64,000 nt of DNA from Eubacterium sp. (GTDB lineage Bacteria; Bacillota; Clostridia; Lachnospirales; Lachnospiraceae), in NCBI GenBank assembly GCA_024683035.1, contig JAIKYQ010000065.1, positions 1-64,000 of the forward strand. The letters run 5' to 3'. Positions within the stretch are counted from its first letter, which is position 1, and every line of letters starts with the position of its first letter. The notes below the pieces were generated by a model that was not told the DNA's origin, made no database searches, and saw only the letters and a program-made list of their open reading frames with translations. Made by a program: the position numbers and the translations under genes. This document shows, piece by piece, positions 1 through 9,493 of the stretch.

Positions 1-246
1 TTCCTTACCGCCAGCGTGCGCACAAGGGCGCAGAGAAGACTTAAAGATCTCGAAGAGCAGGGAGTCAGCGCGGATCTGGATATGATAGAGCGCGACATAG
101 AGGCCAGGGATCTGCAGGACTCGACCAGGGCGGAATCGCCCCTTGTCAGGACCGAGGACGCGGTCTATATTGACACCTCTTCGATGGGCATTGAAGAGGT
201 CACGAACCGCATACTCGATCTGGTGAAGGAGAGAAGAGGCGCCTGA
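1..246 (+). CDS. cmk: Cytidylate kinase, C-terminal part (5' end outside window)
   Basis: Frame 1 open from base 1: FLTASVRTRAQRRLKDLEEQG...DTSSMGIEEVTNRILDLV, typical Cmk C-terminus; immediately followed by ispH as in many Clostridia. Confidence 0.85.
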   Translation, partial: FLTASVRTRAQRRLKDLEEQGVSADLDMIERDIEARDLQDSTRAESPLVRTEDAVYIDTSSMGIEEVTNRILDLVKERRGA

Positions 247-248
247 AG

Positions 249-1100
249 ATGAAGGTCATAACCGCAAATACTGCCGGATTCTGCTTCGGAGTCAGGAGAG
301 CCGTAGATCTCGTACTCGAGCAGTGCAGTGCGGCCGGAGGGGACGTCTATACGTACGGCCCGATAATACACAACGAGCAGGTGGTCGCCGGCCTTGAAAA
401 GAAGGGCGTGCGCGTCATCGAGGATCTCGCGGATCTGGATACCATAAAAGAGGGCACCATAATCATCAGGTCTCACGGGGTATCGAGGGCGGAGCAGGAG
501 ATCATGGATCGGTCGTCTCTGAACGTGGTGGACGCAACGTGCCCGTACGTGAAGAAGATCCACAGGATAGTGGAGAAGGCGGGAGACGAGGGCAGGACAG
601 TCATCATAGCCGGAGACCCCGGACATCCCGAGGTGAGGGGCATCGTCGGCTGGACGACCGGAAGGGCTATAGTGGTGAATTCCGCGGCTGAAGCAGCCTC
701 TGTGCAGCTCGAAAAAGGCGAGCAGATAATGCTCGTGGCGCAGACTACATTTCAAGCTGCCAAATTTGAAGATATTGTTGAAATTTACAGAAAAAGGGGT
801 TATTATGATTTCGTTATAAACACCGTCTGCAGCGCTACTGACGAGCGCCAGGCGGAGGCGCGCGACCTTGCGCGTCAGGTAGATGTTATGATCGTCGTTG
901 GAGGCAGGCACAGTTCGAATACCAGAAAGCTGTATGAGATCTGCCAAGAGCACTGCGAGAGCACGTACCTCATTGAGACACTGGATGACTTGGATTTGAA
1001 GCCTTTTCAATCTTTCTTGTGCGTAGGTATTACGGCTGGGGCATCTACCCCTAATAGCATAATTGAGGAGGTTACAGATTATGTCAGAACAAAGCTTTGA
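249..1100 (+). CDS. ispH: 4-hydroxy-3-methylbut-2-enyl diphosphate reductase
   Basis: MKVITANTAGFCFGVRRAVDL...VDATCPYVKKIH...VGGRHSSNTRKLYEIC...GITAGASTPNSIIEEV; classic IspH/LytB motifs with Cys ligands. Confidence 0.95.
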   Translation: MKVITANTAGFCFGVRRAVDLVLEQCSAAGGDVYTYGPIIHNEQVVAGLEKKGVRVIEDLADLDTIKEGTIIIRSHGVSRAEQEIMDRSSLNVVDATCPYVKKIHRIVEKAGDEGRTVIIAGDPGHPEVRGIVGWTTGRAIVVNSAAEAASVQLEKGEQIMLVAQTTFQAAKFEDIVEIYRKRGYYDFVINTVCSATDERQAEARDLARQVDVMIVVGGRHSSNTRKLYEICQEHCESTYLIETLDDLDLKPFQSFLCVGITAGASTPNSIIEEVTDYVRTKL

Positions 1101-2265
1101 GGAAATGCTGAATGCTTCGGTCAAGACCGTCCGGAGCGGAGAGGTGGTCGAAGGTACTGTTTTTGATGTGAAGCCGGATCAGATCATTCTGAATATCGGT
1201 ACGAAGGCAGACGGTATCCTGACAAGAGATGAATATTCAAACGATTCATCTGTCGATCTGACCACGGTTGCCAAACCAGGCGATACGATGGAGGTGAAAG
1301 TCCTCAAGGTCAATGACAGCGAAGGTCAGGTGCTTCTTACCTACAAACGCCTTGCTGCCGAAAAAGGAAACAAGAAACTGGAAGAAGCCTTTGAAAAGGG
1401 TGAAGTCCTGAAAGCAAAGGTTGTGCGTGTTCTTACCGGCGGACTGAGTGTGCTGGTGGACGGTGCCCGTGTGTTTATCCCGGCCAGTCTTGTATCCGAT
1501 ACGTTCGAAAAAGATCTGAACAAATATCTCGATCAGGAGATCGAGTTTAAGATCATCGAGTTCAGCCCGCGCCGCCGCCGCATTATCGGCGACCGGAAGC
1601 AGCTTGTTTCCGAAGTGAAGAAAAAAGCCCAGGAAGAACTGCTCGGCCGCATTGCTGCCGGCGATACCGTGGACGGCGTAGTCAAGAATATCACCGATTT
1701 CGGTGCCTTCATCGATCTGGGCGGGGCAGACGGACTGCTGCACATCTCCGAAATGTCCTGGGGACGCGTGGATAATCCGAGAAGCATCCTGAAGGTCGGG
1801 GATGAGATCCGTGTCCTTGTCAAGGAGATCAAGGGCGACCGTATTGCACTGAGCATGAAATTCCCGGAGAAGAATCCGTGGCAGACTGCTTCCGAAAAAT
1901 ATGCCGCTGGTACGGTTGTTACAGGCCGCGTGGCCCGCATGACGGACTTTGGTGCCTTTGTGGAACTGGAGCCGGGTGTGGATGCTCTCCTGCATGTTTC
2001 CCAGATTTCCCGTGACCATGTGGACAAACCTTCGGATGTCCTGAGCGTGGGTCAGGAAATTGAAGCAAAGGTCGTGGATTTCAACGGCGTTGACCGTAAG
2101 ATCTCCCTTTCCATGAAAGTACTGCAGCCGGAAGCGGCAGCACCGGCGGAAGCGGAGAAAGCACCTGTTGAGGAAGCTCCTGTAGAAGAAGCACCGGTGG
2201 AAGAAGCTCCTGCAGAAGAAGCACCGGCTGCCGAGACACCTTCCGAGGAGACAGCGGAAGGCTGA
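1081..2265 (+). CDS. rpsA: 30S ribosomal protein S1 (four S1 domains plus acidic tail)
   Basis: ATG at 1081 preceded by GAGGAGG; repeated S1 motifs such as ITDFGAFIDLGGADGLLHISEMSW and MTDFGAFVELEPGVDALLHVSQIS; the ORF-track start at 1063 is upstream of the SD-supported start. Confidence 0.95.
   Translation: MSEQSFEEMLNASVKTVRSGEVVEGTVFDVKPDQIILNIGTKADGILTRDEYSNDSSVDLTTVAKPGDTMEVKVLKVNDSEGQVLLTYKRLAAEKGNKKLEEAFEKGEVLKAKVVRVLTGGLSVLVDGARVFIPASLVSDTFEKDLNKYLDQEIEFKIIEFSPRRRRIIGDRKQLVSEVKKKAQEELLGRIAAGDTVDGVVKNITDFGAFIDLGGADGLLHISEMSWGRVDNPRSILKVGDEIRVLVKEIKGDRIALSMKFPEKNPWQTASEKYAAGTVVTGRVARMTDFGAFVELEPGVDALLHVSQISRDHVDKPSDVLSVGQEIEAKVVDFNGVDRKISLSMKVLQPEAAAPAEAEKAPVEEAPVEEAPVEEAPAEEAPAAETPSEETAEG
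2173..2232 (+). repeat. Two-copy 30-bp tandem repeat encoding EAPVEEAPVE-type acidic tail of S1
   Basis: 2173-2202 gaagctcctgtagaagaagcaccggtggaa versus 2203-2232 gaagctcctgcagaagaagcaccggctgcc. Confidence 0.85.
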
Positions 2266-2283
2266 TCTGTATCGTGACTATGT

Positions 2284-2324
2284 AAAAGCAGTTCCTGCAA
2301 ATCAGGCAGGAACTGCTTTTTTTC
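2284..2324 (+). terminator. Rho-independent terminator after rpsA
   Basis: AGCAGTTCCTG-caaatcagg-CAGGAACTGCT followed by TTTTTTT. Confidence 0.9.
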
Positions 2325-2364
2325 GGCTCTTTGTCAATAGTTGGGGTAAAGGAAGCCGGCGCAT

Positions 2365-3504
2365 TTAAAAGGCAGCAGTAAGACAACGATGCAGCAGAAG
2401 CCGGCATTCTTCCTGATTCATGGACAGGACATCGTCCGCGCGCAGCCAGGCTGTTTTATCTTTGCAGGATTCCAGAAAACAAGAAATTCCGTCCGGTACG
2501 GCAGAAGCCGGAACAGGAAGAAAATCTGCCTGTATGCGCTGGTAACAGGTTTCCCGCGATGCCTGGCGGCGGCAGGCAGGATCGACAAACATACCGACCG
2601 ATTTATGGATCGCCTGGTCTTCAGCCGGGAGATAATAATAATTCCTGAAATCAGGGAAAAACAGTTTTCTTTCTTCCGATACGACAGGGAACGTCAGGAG
2701 GATCCTGTTTTCCAGGAAACTGACCTGCCGGCCGGCATTGTCCCGGAGGGTGAAAGAAACCGGAAATGATATATCCGTGGAAAGCGTGCACATAAGTTTC
2801 TGATCCGTCATGGTTCTTTCCAGTACACGGTATTCTCCGTTCCAGAAACGGATATAGGAAAATACGGGCCATAAGGCCGAAAGACCGAGGACGTCTTCAC
2901 GGTTGTGCAGAAACAGGGCATCGAGCAGCGTCGTATCACCGGTCTGCAGGTAATCCTGATAAACGGCGATCAGTTCCTTTCCGGACGCTGCATCTTTCCT
3001 TCCGGTCTGAAGAAATCTTTCCAGTTCCTGCTGGCGGAGGGAAGAGACAGGCAGGCGCTTCCGGAGAGGACGGAATATTTTCAGAAGATCCAGACTGCTG
3101 CCGGGGAGAAAGTCCGGAAAGGTGCATGCTGTTCCCGTATCCGGTGTCTCCTGTACCTGGAGGATCTGCGGGACAGGCAGATCATAATAGACATATTTGT
3201 TCCGGAGAAACGGAAGATCAAAGGTGTCCCCGTTATAGTGGATCAGGATTTTCGTCCTGTGCCTGTCCAGAAAGTCCGAAAACAACTCCAGCATCTCTTT
3301 TTCGGCGAAAGGACGGTCCAGAAACCATTGCTGCAGGATCCAGTCTGTTCCTTCACGGAACAGGACGCCGATCAGATACAGATGCGAAGAACGCCATCCC
3401 AGGCCGGTTGTTTCAATATCGAAAAAGAGGGCGTCCCGGGGAATCGGGTCTGTGCCGGCTTTTATGAGCTGCCTGCCGTTGATTTTTTCTTTCTGTGAGA
3501 TCAT
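2365..3504 (-). CDS. YprB-like ribonuclease H-like (DnaQ-fold exonuclease) domain protein
   Basis: MISQKEKINGRQLIKAGTDPIPRDALFFDIETTGLGWRSSHLYLIGV...FLHNREDVLGLSALWP; DxE and HNREDV exonuclease motifs; start trimmed from the ORF-track start at 3783. Confidence 0.8.
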   Translation of the reverse strand: MISQKEKINGRQLIKAGTDPIPRDALFFDIETTGLGWRSSHLYLIGVLFREGTDWILQQWFLDRPFAEKEMLELFSDFLDRHRTKILIHYNGDTFDLPFLRNKYVYYDLPVPQILQVQETPDTGTACTFPDFLPGSSLDLLKIFRPLRKRLPVSSLRQQELERFLQTGRKDAASGKELIAVYQDYLQTGDTTLLDALFLHNREDVLGLSALWPVFSYIRFWNGEYRVLERTMTDQKLMCTLSTDISFPVSFTLRDNAGRQVSFLENRILLTFPVVSEERKLFFPDFRNYYYLPAEDQAIHKSVGMFVDPACRRQASRETCYQRIQADFLPVPASAVPDGISCFLESCKDKTAWLRADDVLSMNQEECRLLLHRCLTAAF

Positions 3505-3627
3505 GGGAACAGTATAACACACACACGGCTTTTTCTGCTGTTCAATTTGTGCTATACTGAATCCGCTGCAGCTGTTCCGGGTGCTGCAGAAAGCAAAAAA
3601 GATCGGAACCATTGGCTGGAGAAAGCG

Positions 3628-4236
3628 ATGATCGGGTATATAAAGGGGATTATAGAAGAAAAACTGGAAGACAGACTTCTCGTCGATAACCGCGGGATCG
3701 GCTGGCAGATCATAGTACCGGCGGCCCTTCTGGGTTCCGACGTCCATACAGGGGACGAGGTCAAACTGTACACCTATCTGCATGTGCGGGAAGATGCGAT
3801 GCAGCTGTATGGCTTTTTTTCACGGGATGAACTGGATATTTTCGGCATGCTCTTAAATGTCAGCGGGATCGGTCCCAAAGGAGCCATGGGGATCCTGTCC
3901 GCGCTTTCTGCCGATGACCTCCGGTTTGCCGTGCTGTCCGAGGATGCCGGCCGCATCGCACAGGCGCCGGGGATCGGAAAAAAGACGGCTCAGAAACTGA
4001 TCCTGGAGCTGAAAGACAAGTTCAAACTGGATGATGCCTTTGAAAAGAAACTGGCAAAGTATGAGGAAGTATACACGGATGCATCCGGCGGCAATGCCGA
4101 AACGGATGCCGTCCAGGCTCTGATCGCGCTGGGATACTCCGGCACCGAGGCGGCACAGGCAGTAAAAAAAGTCCATGCAGACAGTTCCATGAATTCAGAA
4201 GACGTACTGAAGGCGGCTCTGAAACACATTTTTTAA
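3628..4236 (+). CDS. ruvA: Holliday junction branch migration protein RuvA
   Basis: MIGYIKGIIEEKLEDRLLVDNRGIGWQI...NVSGIGPKGAMGILS...APGIGKKTAQKLILELKDK; followed by ruvB. Confidence 0.95.
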   Translation: MIGYIKGIIEEKLEDRLLVDNRGIGWQIIVPAALLGSDVHTGDEVKLYTYLHVREDAMQLYGFFSRDELDIFGMLLNVSGIGPKGAMGILSALSADDLRFAVLSEDAGRIAQAPGIGKKTAQKLILELKDKFKLDDAFEKKLAKYEEVYTDASGGNAETDAVQALIALGYSGTEAAQAVKKVHADSSMNSEDVLKAALKHIF

Positions 4237-4248
4237 AATAACAGCGAT

Positions 4249-5262
4249 ATGGAAATGAATAAACGCATCATACAAACAGAAGTCCGGCAGGAAGACCTGC
4301 ATACGGAAAAAAGTCTGCGTCCGCAGACTCTGGATGAATATATCGGACAGGAAAAGGCCAAGAACAACCTCCGTATTTATATGGAAGCGGCGAAACGGCG
4401 CGGCGACGTGCTGGATCATGTGCTGTTCTATGGTCCTCCCGGCCTGGGCAAGACCACACTGGCAGGGATCATTGCCAATGAAATGGGTACGCATCTGCGT
4501 GTTACCTCAGGTCCTGCCATAGAAAAACCGGGTGAAATGGCTGCTATCCTGAACAATCTGCAGGAAGGCGATGTCCTGTTTGTAGATGAGATCCACCGTT
4601 TAAACCGGCAGGTAGAAGAAGTCCTGTATCCGGCCATGGAAGACTATGCGATCGATATCCTGATAGGGAAGGGATCTTCGGCGCGGTCGATCCGTCTGGA
4701 ACTGCCCCGGTTTACACTTGTGGGCGCCACAACAAGAGCAGGACTTCTGACAGCACCGCTGCGGGATCGTTTTGGTGTCGTACAGCATATGGATTTTTAT
4801 ACGGAAGAAGAATTATCGGAAATCCTTCGGCATTCCGCCGTGATCCTGGATGTGGGACTGGATCCGGACGGCGCCGCCGAGATTGCCCGGCGGTCACGCG
4901 GCACGCCGCGGCTTTCCAATCGTCTGCTGAAGCGGGTCCGTGATTTTGCTATGGTGCAGTATGACGGACATATCACCAAAGAAGTGGCCTCTATGGCACT
5001 GGATCTTCTTGAAGTGGATAAATACGGCCTGGATCAGACCGACAGGAGACTGTTGCTGACCATTATCCGTAAATTCGGAGGGGGACCGGTCGGGCTGGAA
5101 ACACTGGCGGCCGCTGTAGGTGATGATACCGGCACGATCGAAGATGTCTATGAGCCTTACCTGATCAAAAACGGTTTTCTGAACCGTACGCCCAGAGGGC
5201 GGGTTGCTACACGCCAGGCTTATGATCATCTGCAGATACCGTATCCGGAAAACAAGGCATAA
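4249..5262 (+). CDS. ruvB: Holliday junction branch migration ATPase RuvB
   Basis: [58 protein letters not shown]; Walker A/B. Confidence 0.98.
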   Translation: MEMNKRIIQTEVRQEDLHTEKSLRPQTLDEYIGQEKAKNNLRIYMEAAKRRGDVLDHVLFYGPPGLGKTTLAGIIANEMGTHLRVTSGPAIEKPGEMAAILNNLQEGDVLFVDEIHRLNRQVEEVLYPAMEDYAIDILIGKGSSARSIRLELPRFTLVGATTRAGLLTAPLRDRFGVVQHMDFYTEEELSEILRHSAVILDVGLDPDGAAEIARRSRGTPRLSNRLLKRVRDFAMVQYDGHITKEVASMALDLLEVDKYGLDQTDRRLLLTIIRKFGGGPVGLETLAAAVGDDTGTIEDVYEPYLIKNGFLNRTPRGRVATRQAYDHLQIPYPENKA

Positions 5263-5391
5263 GCCCTTTCACGGGCCTGTCTTGTCAAGCCAGGCATATT
5301 ACGATAAACTGTAATCGTACCGACAACGCCGGCAGCTTGTGTGATGGCGGAACAGTACCGACAGGAATCGTCATGATAACGGGGAAATCAT

Positions 5392-5754
5392 ATGGCTGAA
5401 AAAACAACGATCAAAGTGCTCATTGACGGGAAAATCATGACCCTTAGCGGTTATGAGACAGAAGAGTATCTGCAGCGCGTATCTTTTTATCTGAACAGTA
5501 AGATTGAAGAGCTGAAGGGGCTTCCCGGATACAGACGTCTTTCGCAGGAGACGAAATCGTCGCTGCTTGCGCTGAATATCGCCGATGATTATTTTAAGGC
5601 AAAAGAAATGGCCGACTCACTGGAACACGATATCGAAGAGAAGGATCGAGACGCTTATGAGCGGAAACAGGAACTGATTTCTCTTCGGGTGGAGATGGAA
5701 AAGCTCCAGAAGGAGGTCAGCCGGCTCAGAGGAAACAGAAACAATGGCCGTTGA
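5392..5754 (+). CDS. zapA: Cell division protein ZapA
   Basis: MAEKTTIKVLIDGKIMTLSGYETEEYLQRVSFYLNSKI...LLALNIADDYFKAK plus C-terminal coiled coil. Confidence 0.85.
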   Translation: MAEKTTIKVLIDGKIMTLSGYETEEYLQRVSFYLNSKIEELKGLPGYRRLSQETKSSLLALNIADDYFKAKEMADSLEHDIEEKDRDAYERKQELISLRVEMEKLQKEVSRLRGNRNNGR

Positions 5755-8002
5755 ACTGCTTTCTCCGGCAGGCTCTACAGACGCACTCCGCGCTGCATTT
5801 CTTGCCGGCGCGGATGCCGTTTATATTGGGGGGAATCGTTACGGTGCCCGTGCTTTTGCGGACAATCCGGATGACGAAGCACTTCTGGATGCCATAAACC
5901 TGACACATCGGCTGGGCAGGAAACTGTACCTGACGGTCAATACGCTTCTGAAAGAAGAAGAGGCTGAAGACGTATGCCGATGGTTCCGGCCTTTTTACGA
6001 ACAGGGAGTCGATGCCGTCATTGTGCAGGATCTGGGCGTCGTCCGTCTGTTCCGAACCTGTTTCCCTGATCTTCCCCTTCATGCGAGTACGCAGATGGCT
6101 GTCACCGGATCCGACGGTGTCCGGCTGCTGCAGAGCCTGGGGATCTGCCGGGTTGTTCCGGCACGTGAACTCTCTTTGAAAGAACTGCAGCAGATCAGAC
6201 AGGAAACCGGTATAGAACTGGAAACCTTTATTCACGGTGCTCTGTGCTACAGCTATTCGGGCATGTGCCTGATGAGCAGTCTGATCGGGGGCCGGAGCGG
6301 CAACCGGGGACGCTGCGCAGGGATATGCCGGCTTCCGTTTAAAACAGAATGGTACAGGGAAGACAGCCATGCGGAAACCTGGCCGCTGAACATGAAGGAT
6401 CTCTGCACGATCCAGATGCTGCCTTCACTGGCAAAGGCGGGCGTTTCTTCCTTTAAGATTGAAGGACGCATGAAAAAGCCGGAATATACGTACGGCGTGA
6501 CCGCTGCCTACAGAAAGGCACTGGATGCGTATCAGGAAGGCCGATGGGATTCCTATGACCCGGCCGGGGATCTGCATATTCTTACGGCCCTGTATAATCG
6601 GGACGGGTTTACCGACGGATATTACGAACGCCGGAACGGATCGTCCATGGTTGCCCTCAGAAATGATAAACTACTGGGGAAACGTGCGGCAGAAGCGCAA
6701 AAAACAACCGAACAGTTTCGTCGGGATATCAGTGAAAAAGAGAAATCCAATGCCTTCCAGAGACAAGTATCAGGAAAAGTGATCCTCCGGGCAGATACAC
6801 CGGCTGTCTGTATCCTGCACCTGCCGGATACGGCATCCGGATGGAAATCGGGGTATGAAATCCGTATAGAAAAGGATGCGCCCGGCAAGGCGAAAACCAT
6901 GCCTGCGACAGAAGAGCAGGTCAGGCAGCAAATGCTGAAGACCGGGCAAAGTCCTTTCTGTTTTTCGAAACTGGAAATAGAAATGGATCCGGATCTCTTT
7001 GTGCCGGTACGTCTGATCAAAGAACTGCGCCGGGAAGCCTTCCGGAAACTAGAAGAAATGATCCTCGCAGGGTATCGTCGGGATCGGCCGGATCCGAGTG
7101 TTCAGATTCCCTGTACGGGAACCGGTTCCGTAGGCGGCTCACCGTTTGCTGATGCTTCGGCGGAGCAGAAGGATGCCGTGCGGCGTGCACCTTTACTGTG
7201 TGCGCTGGTGCACAGCCGGGAGCAGCTGCATGCCCTGCTGCCGGCAGAAGAGATACATACCGTGTATCTGCCTCTGTATCTGCGGGATCTGGCTGAAGAG
7301 GTAAAAATAGCCGGGAAACAGGTTTTTCTGGCACTTCCGTATATACTCCGCCGGGATGACCCGGATTACCGGGAAGCGGCAGAGGCACTGAAAGACAGGA
7401 ACGCATGGGACGGCGTACTGCTTCGAAATCTGGAGGAGGCCGGATTGTACCGGCGCCTGCGGGAAGAGGGACAGGCTGTGATCAAAGAACCGGTTCTGGA
7501 TGCCTTTCTCTATTCCATGAACCAGAACGCTGCTGCCGTGTATGCCGACTGGGGATTCGCCTCCCGGACCCTTCCTTATGAACTGAATTTTCAGGAGCTG
7601 CGCAATCTGGATACGCGAGGCAGCCAGCTGGTTATATACGGACGGATCCCCATGATGATCTCGGCGCAGTGTATCAGGAAGACAGAAAACCGCTGTACGA
7701 AACAACGCGGATGGACCGTTTTGAAAGACAGGACCAGCCGTCAGTTTCCGGTGTTGTGTGACTGTACGTCCTGTGTCAATATCATCTATAACAGTCTTCC
7801 GCTCAGCCTGATCCAGGAGGCGGGAGCGATCCGTCATCTGGAATGCGCCTCTTACCGGATGGATTTTACGGATGAAGGAGAAGAACAGACAAGAAAAACG
7901 GCAGAGGCCGTAATACAGGTTTTCGGACACGGACAGAAGCCTGTGACCGGACTGCCGGCTTCTGAAAGTACAAAAGGACACTTCCGTCGCGGAGTGGAAT
8001 AG
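5744..8002 (+). CDS. Peptidase U32 family protein
   Basis: MAVELLSPAGSTDALRAAFLAGADAVYIGGNRYGARAFADN...HGALCYSYSGMCLMSSLIGGRSGNRGRCAGICRLPF; U32 signature. Confidence 0.93.
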   Translation: MAVELLSPAGSTDALRAAFLAGADAVYIGGNRYGARAFADNPDDEALLDAINLTHRLGRKLYLTVNTLLKEEEAEDVCRWFRPFYEQGVDAVIVQDLGVVRLFRTCFPDLPLHASTQMAVTGSDGVRLLQSLGICRVVPARELSLKELQQIRQETGIELETFIHGALCYSYSGMCLMSSLIGGRSGNRGRCAGICRLPFKTEWYREDSHAETWPLNMKDLCTIQMLPSLAKAGVSSFKIEGRMKKPEYTYGVTAAYRKALDAYQEGRWDSYDPAGDLHILTALYNRDGFTDGYYERRNGSSMVALRNDKLLGKRAAEAQKTTEQFRRDISEKEKSNAFQRQVSGKVILRADTPAVCILHLPDTASGWKSGYEIRIEKDAPGKAKTMPATEEQVRQQMLKTGQSPFCFSKLEIEMDPDLFVPVRLIKELRREAFRKLEEMILAGYRRDRPDPSVQIPCTGTGSVGGSPFADASAEQKDAVRRAPLLCALVHSREQLHALLPAEEIHTVYLPLYLRDLAEEVKIAGKQVFLALPYILRRDDPDYREAAEALKDRNAWDGVLLRNLEEAGLYRRLREEGQAVIKEPVLDAFLYSMNQNAAAVYADWGFASRTLPYELNFQELRNLDTRGSQLVIYGRIPMMISAQCIRKTENRCTKQRGWTVLKDRTSRQFPVLCDCTSCVNIIYNSLPLSLIQEAGAIRHLECASYRMDFTDEGEEQTRKTAEAVIQVFGHGQKPVTGLPASESTKGHFRRGVE

Positions 8003-8005
8003 TTT

Positions 8006-9493
8006 ATGGTCAATATTCTGGTTGAAGTATCAAAATATCTTTTGCTGGTCTATATGGTGTTTTTTACTATTGAAACCTATATGGTCCTGCAAAGAAGAGA
8101 TGACCGTTCCCGCAGAAGGATCATGCGCAAGCAGATCGGGCTGATGGTCCTCTTCAATATAACGGCCTATCTGGTCATGTATGCCGTGAAACGGGAAGAA
8201 ATCATGCTGAAAATGCTGATCCTGGTCATAGGCTATATTCTGGTCGTCCAGATACTGTACCGTGTCATATACAGGAAGGCTTCGCTGATCCTGCTCAACG
8301 CAATGTGCATGCTGCTTTCGATCGGTTTTGTGATCCAGACAAGGCTCGGAACAGAGACGGCTTATAAACAGTTCATCATTGCTTCAGGCTCCACGCTGCT
8401 GTGCTTTATCATACCCGTTTTCATCCGCCGGGTCCGCTGGGTTTCGAAACTGACCTGGGCGTATGCCGTTGTCGGTGTCCTTCTCCTGGCCGGCGTGTTC
8501 CTTTTCGGGCGTGTAACGGGCGGCGCCAATCTTTCACTGACGATCGGCGGCATTTCGTTTCAGTTTTCTGAATTTGTAAAAATAACAGTCGTACTGTTTA
8601 TGGCCGGTATGCTCCAGGAAAAACATGATTTTAAGACTGTGCTCCTTACGACGCTGGTTGCGGCCGTCCATGTAGGGATCCTGGCCCTTTCGGCCGATCT
8701 TGGAGCGGCGCTTGTCTATTTTGTGGCGTATATTGTCATGGTTTTTGTTGCTACGCGCAATCCGGGGTATACCGTCCTGGGACTGGGCGGCATGGCGGGT
8801 GCGTCCGTGATCGCCTACAAGATGTTCCAGCATGTGCGTACGAGAGTGTCCGTGTGGAAAGATCCGTTTCAGGATTATGAAGGCACCGGCTATCAGATCA
8901 TACAGGCTCTTTTCGGGGTCTGTGCCGGCGGCTGGTTCGGGACAGGGCTGTTCCGCGGGCACCCCGAGATGATCCCGCTGGCGTATGAGGATTTTACTTT
9001 TGCTGCGATTGCGGAAGAGTTCGGGATCCTGTTTTCCATCTGCCTGATCCTGCTCTGCATGGGCATGTATCTGCTGATCATCAATATTGCCATGCGGCTG
9101 GAAAAACCCTTCTATAAGCTTGTGGCCCTGGGCCTGGGTACGGAATATGCGTTCCAGGTATTCCTGACGATCGGCGGCACGACCAAATTCATACCCATGA
9201 CCGGTATTACGCTGCCCCTGGTCAGTTACGGAGGCAGTTCCATCATGTGTACGATCATCATGATCTCGGTGATCCAGGGACTATATATACTCAGAAAAGA
9301 TGAGAATCGGGAAGAAATTGCCGGATTAAGAGAGCGGATCCAGCAGGAACGACTCGAACAGGAACGAAAATGGCAAAGACAGGAACAGAAAACACAGACG
9401 GGATATGCACACCCGATTCCGGAGTATCAGGATGAACTTGCAAAACGAATCGAAAAACAAACAGAAGAAAGAATCGCGTTCCGCGATCATTAA
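8006..9493 (+). CDS. FtsW/RodA/SpoVE family SEDS peptidoglycan glycosyltransferase
   Basis: Multipass membrane protein; GGISFQFSEFVKITVVLFMAG...TKFIPMTGITLPLVSYGGSS; next gene is a class B-type PBP. Confidence 0.93.
   Translation: MVNILVEVSKYLLLVYMVFFTIETYMVLQRRDDRSRRRIMRKQIGLMVLFNITAYLVMYAVKREEIMLKMLILVIGYILVVQILYRVIYRKASLILLNAMCMLLSIGFVIQTRLGTETAYKQFIIASGSTLLCFIIPVFIRRVRWVSKLTWAYAVVGVLLLAGVFLFGRVTGGANLSLTIGGISFQFSEFVKITVVLFMAGMLQEKHDFKTVLLTTLVAAVHVGILALSADLGAALVYFVAYIVMVFVATRNPGYTVLGLGGMAGASVIAYKMFQHVRTRVSVWKDPFQDYEGTGYQIIQALFGVCAGGWFGTGLFRGHPEMIPLAYEDFTFAAIAEEFGILFSICLILLCMGMYLLIINIAMRLEKPFYKLVALGLGTEYAFQVFLTIGGTTKFIPMTGITLPLVSYGGSSIMCTIIMISVIQGLYILRKDENREEIAGLRERIQQERLEQERKWQRQEQKTQTGYAHPIPEYQDELAKRIEKQTEERIAFRDH

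Noticed and set aside
165-1124. 319-aa minus-strand ORF antisense to ispH
   Set aside because: ispH motifs on the plus strand are conclusive.
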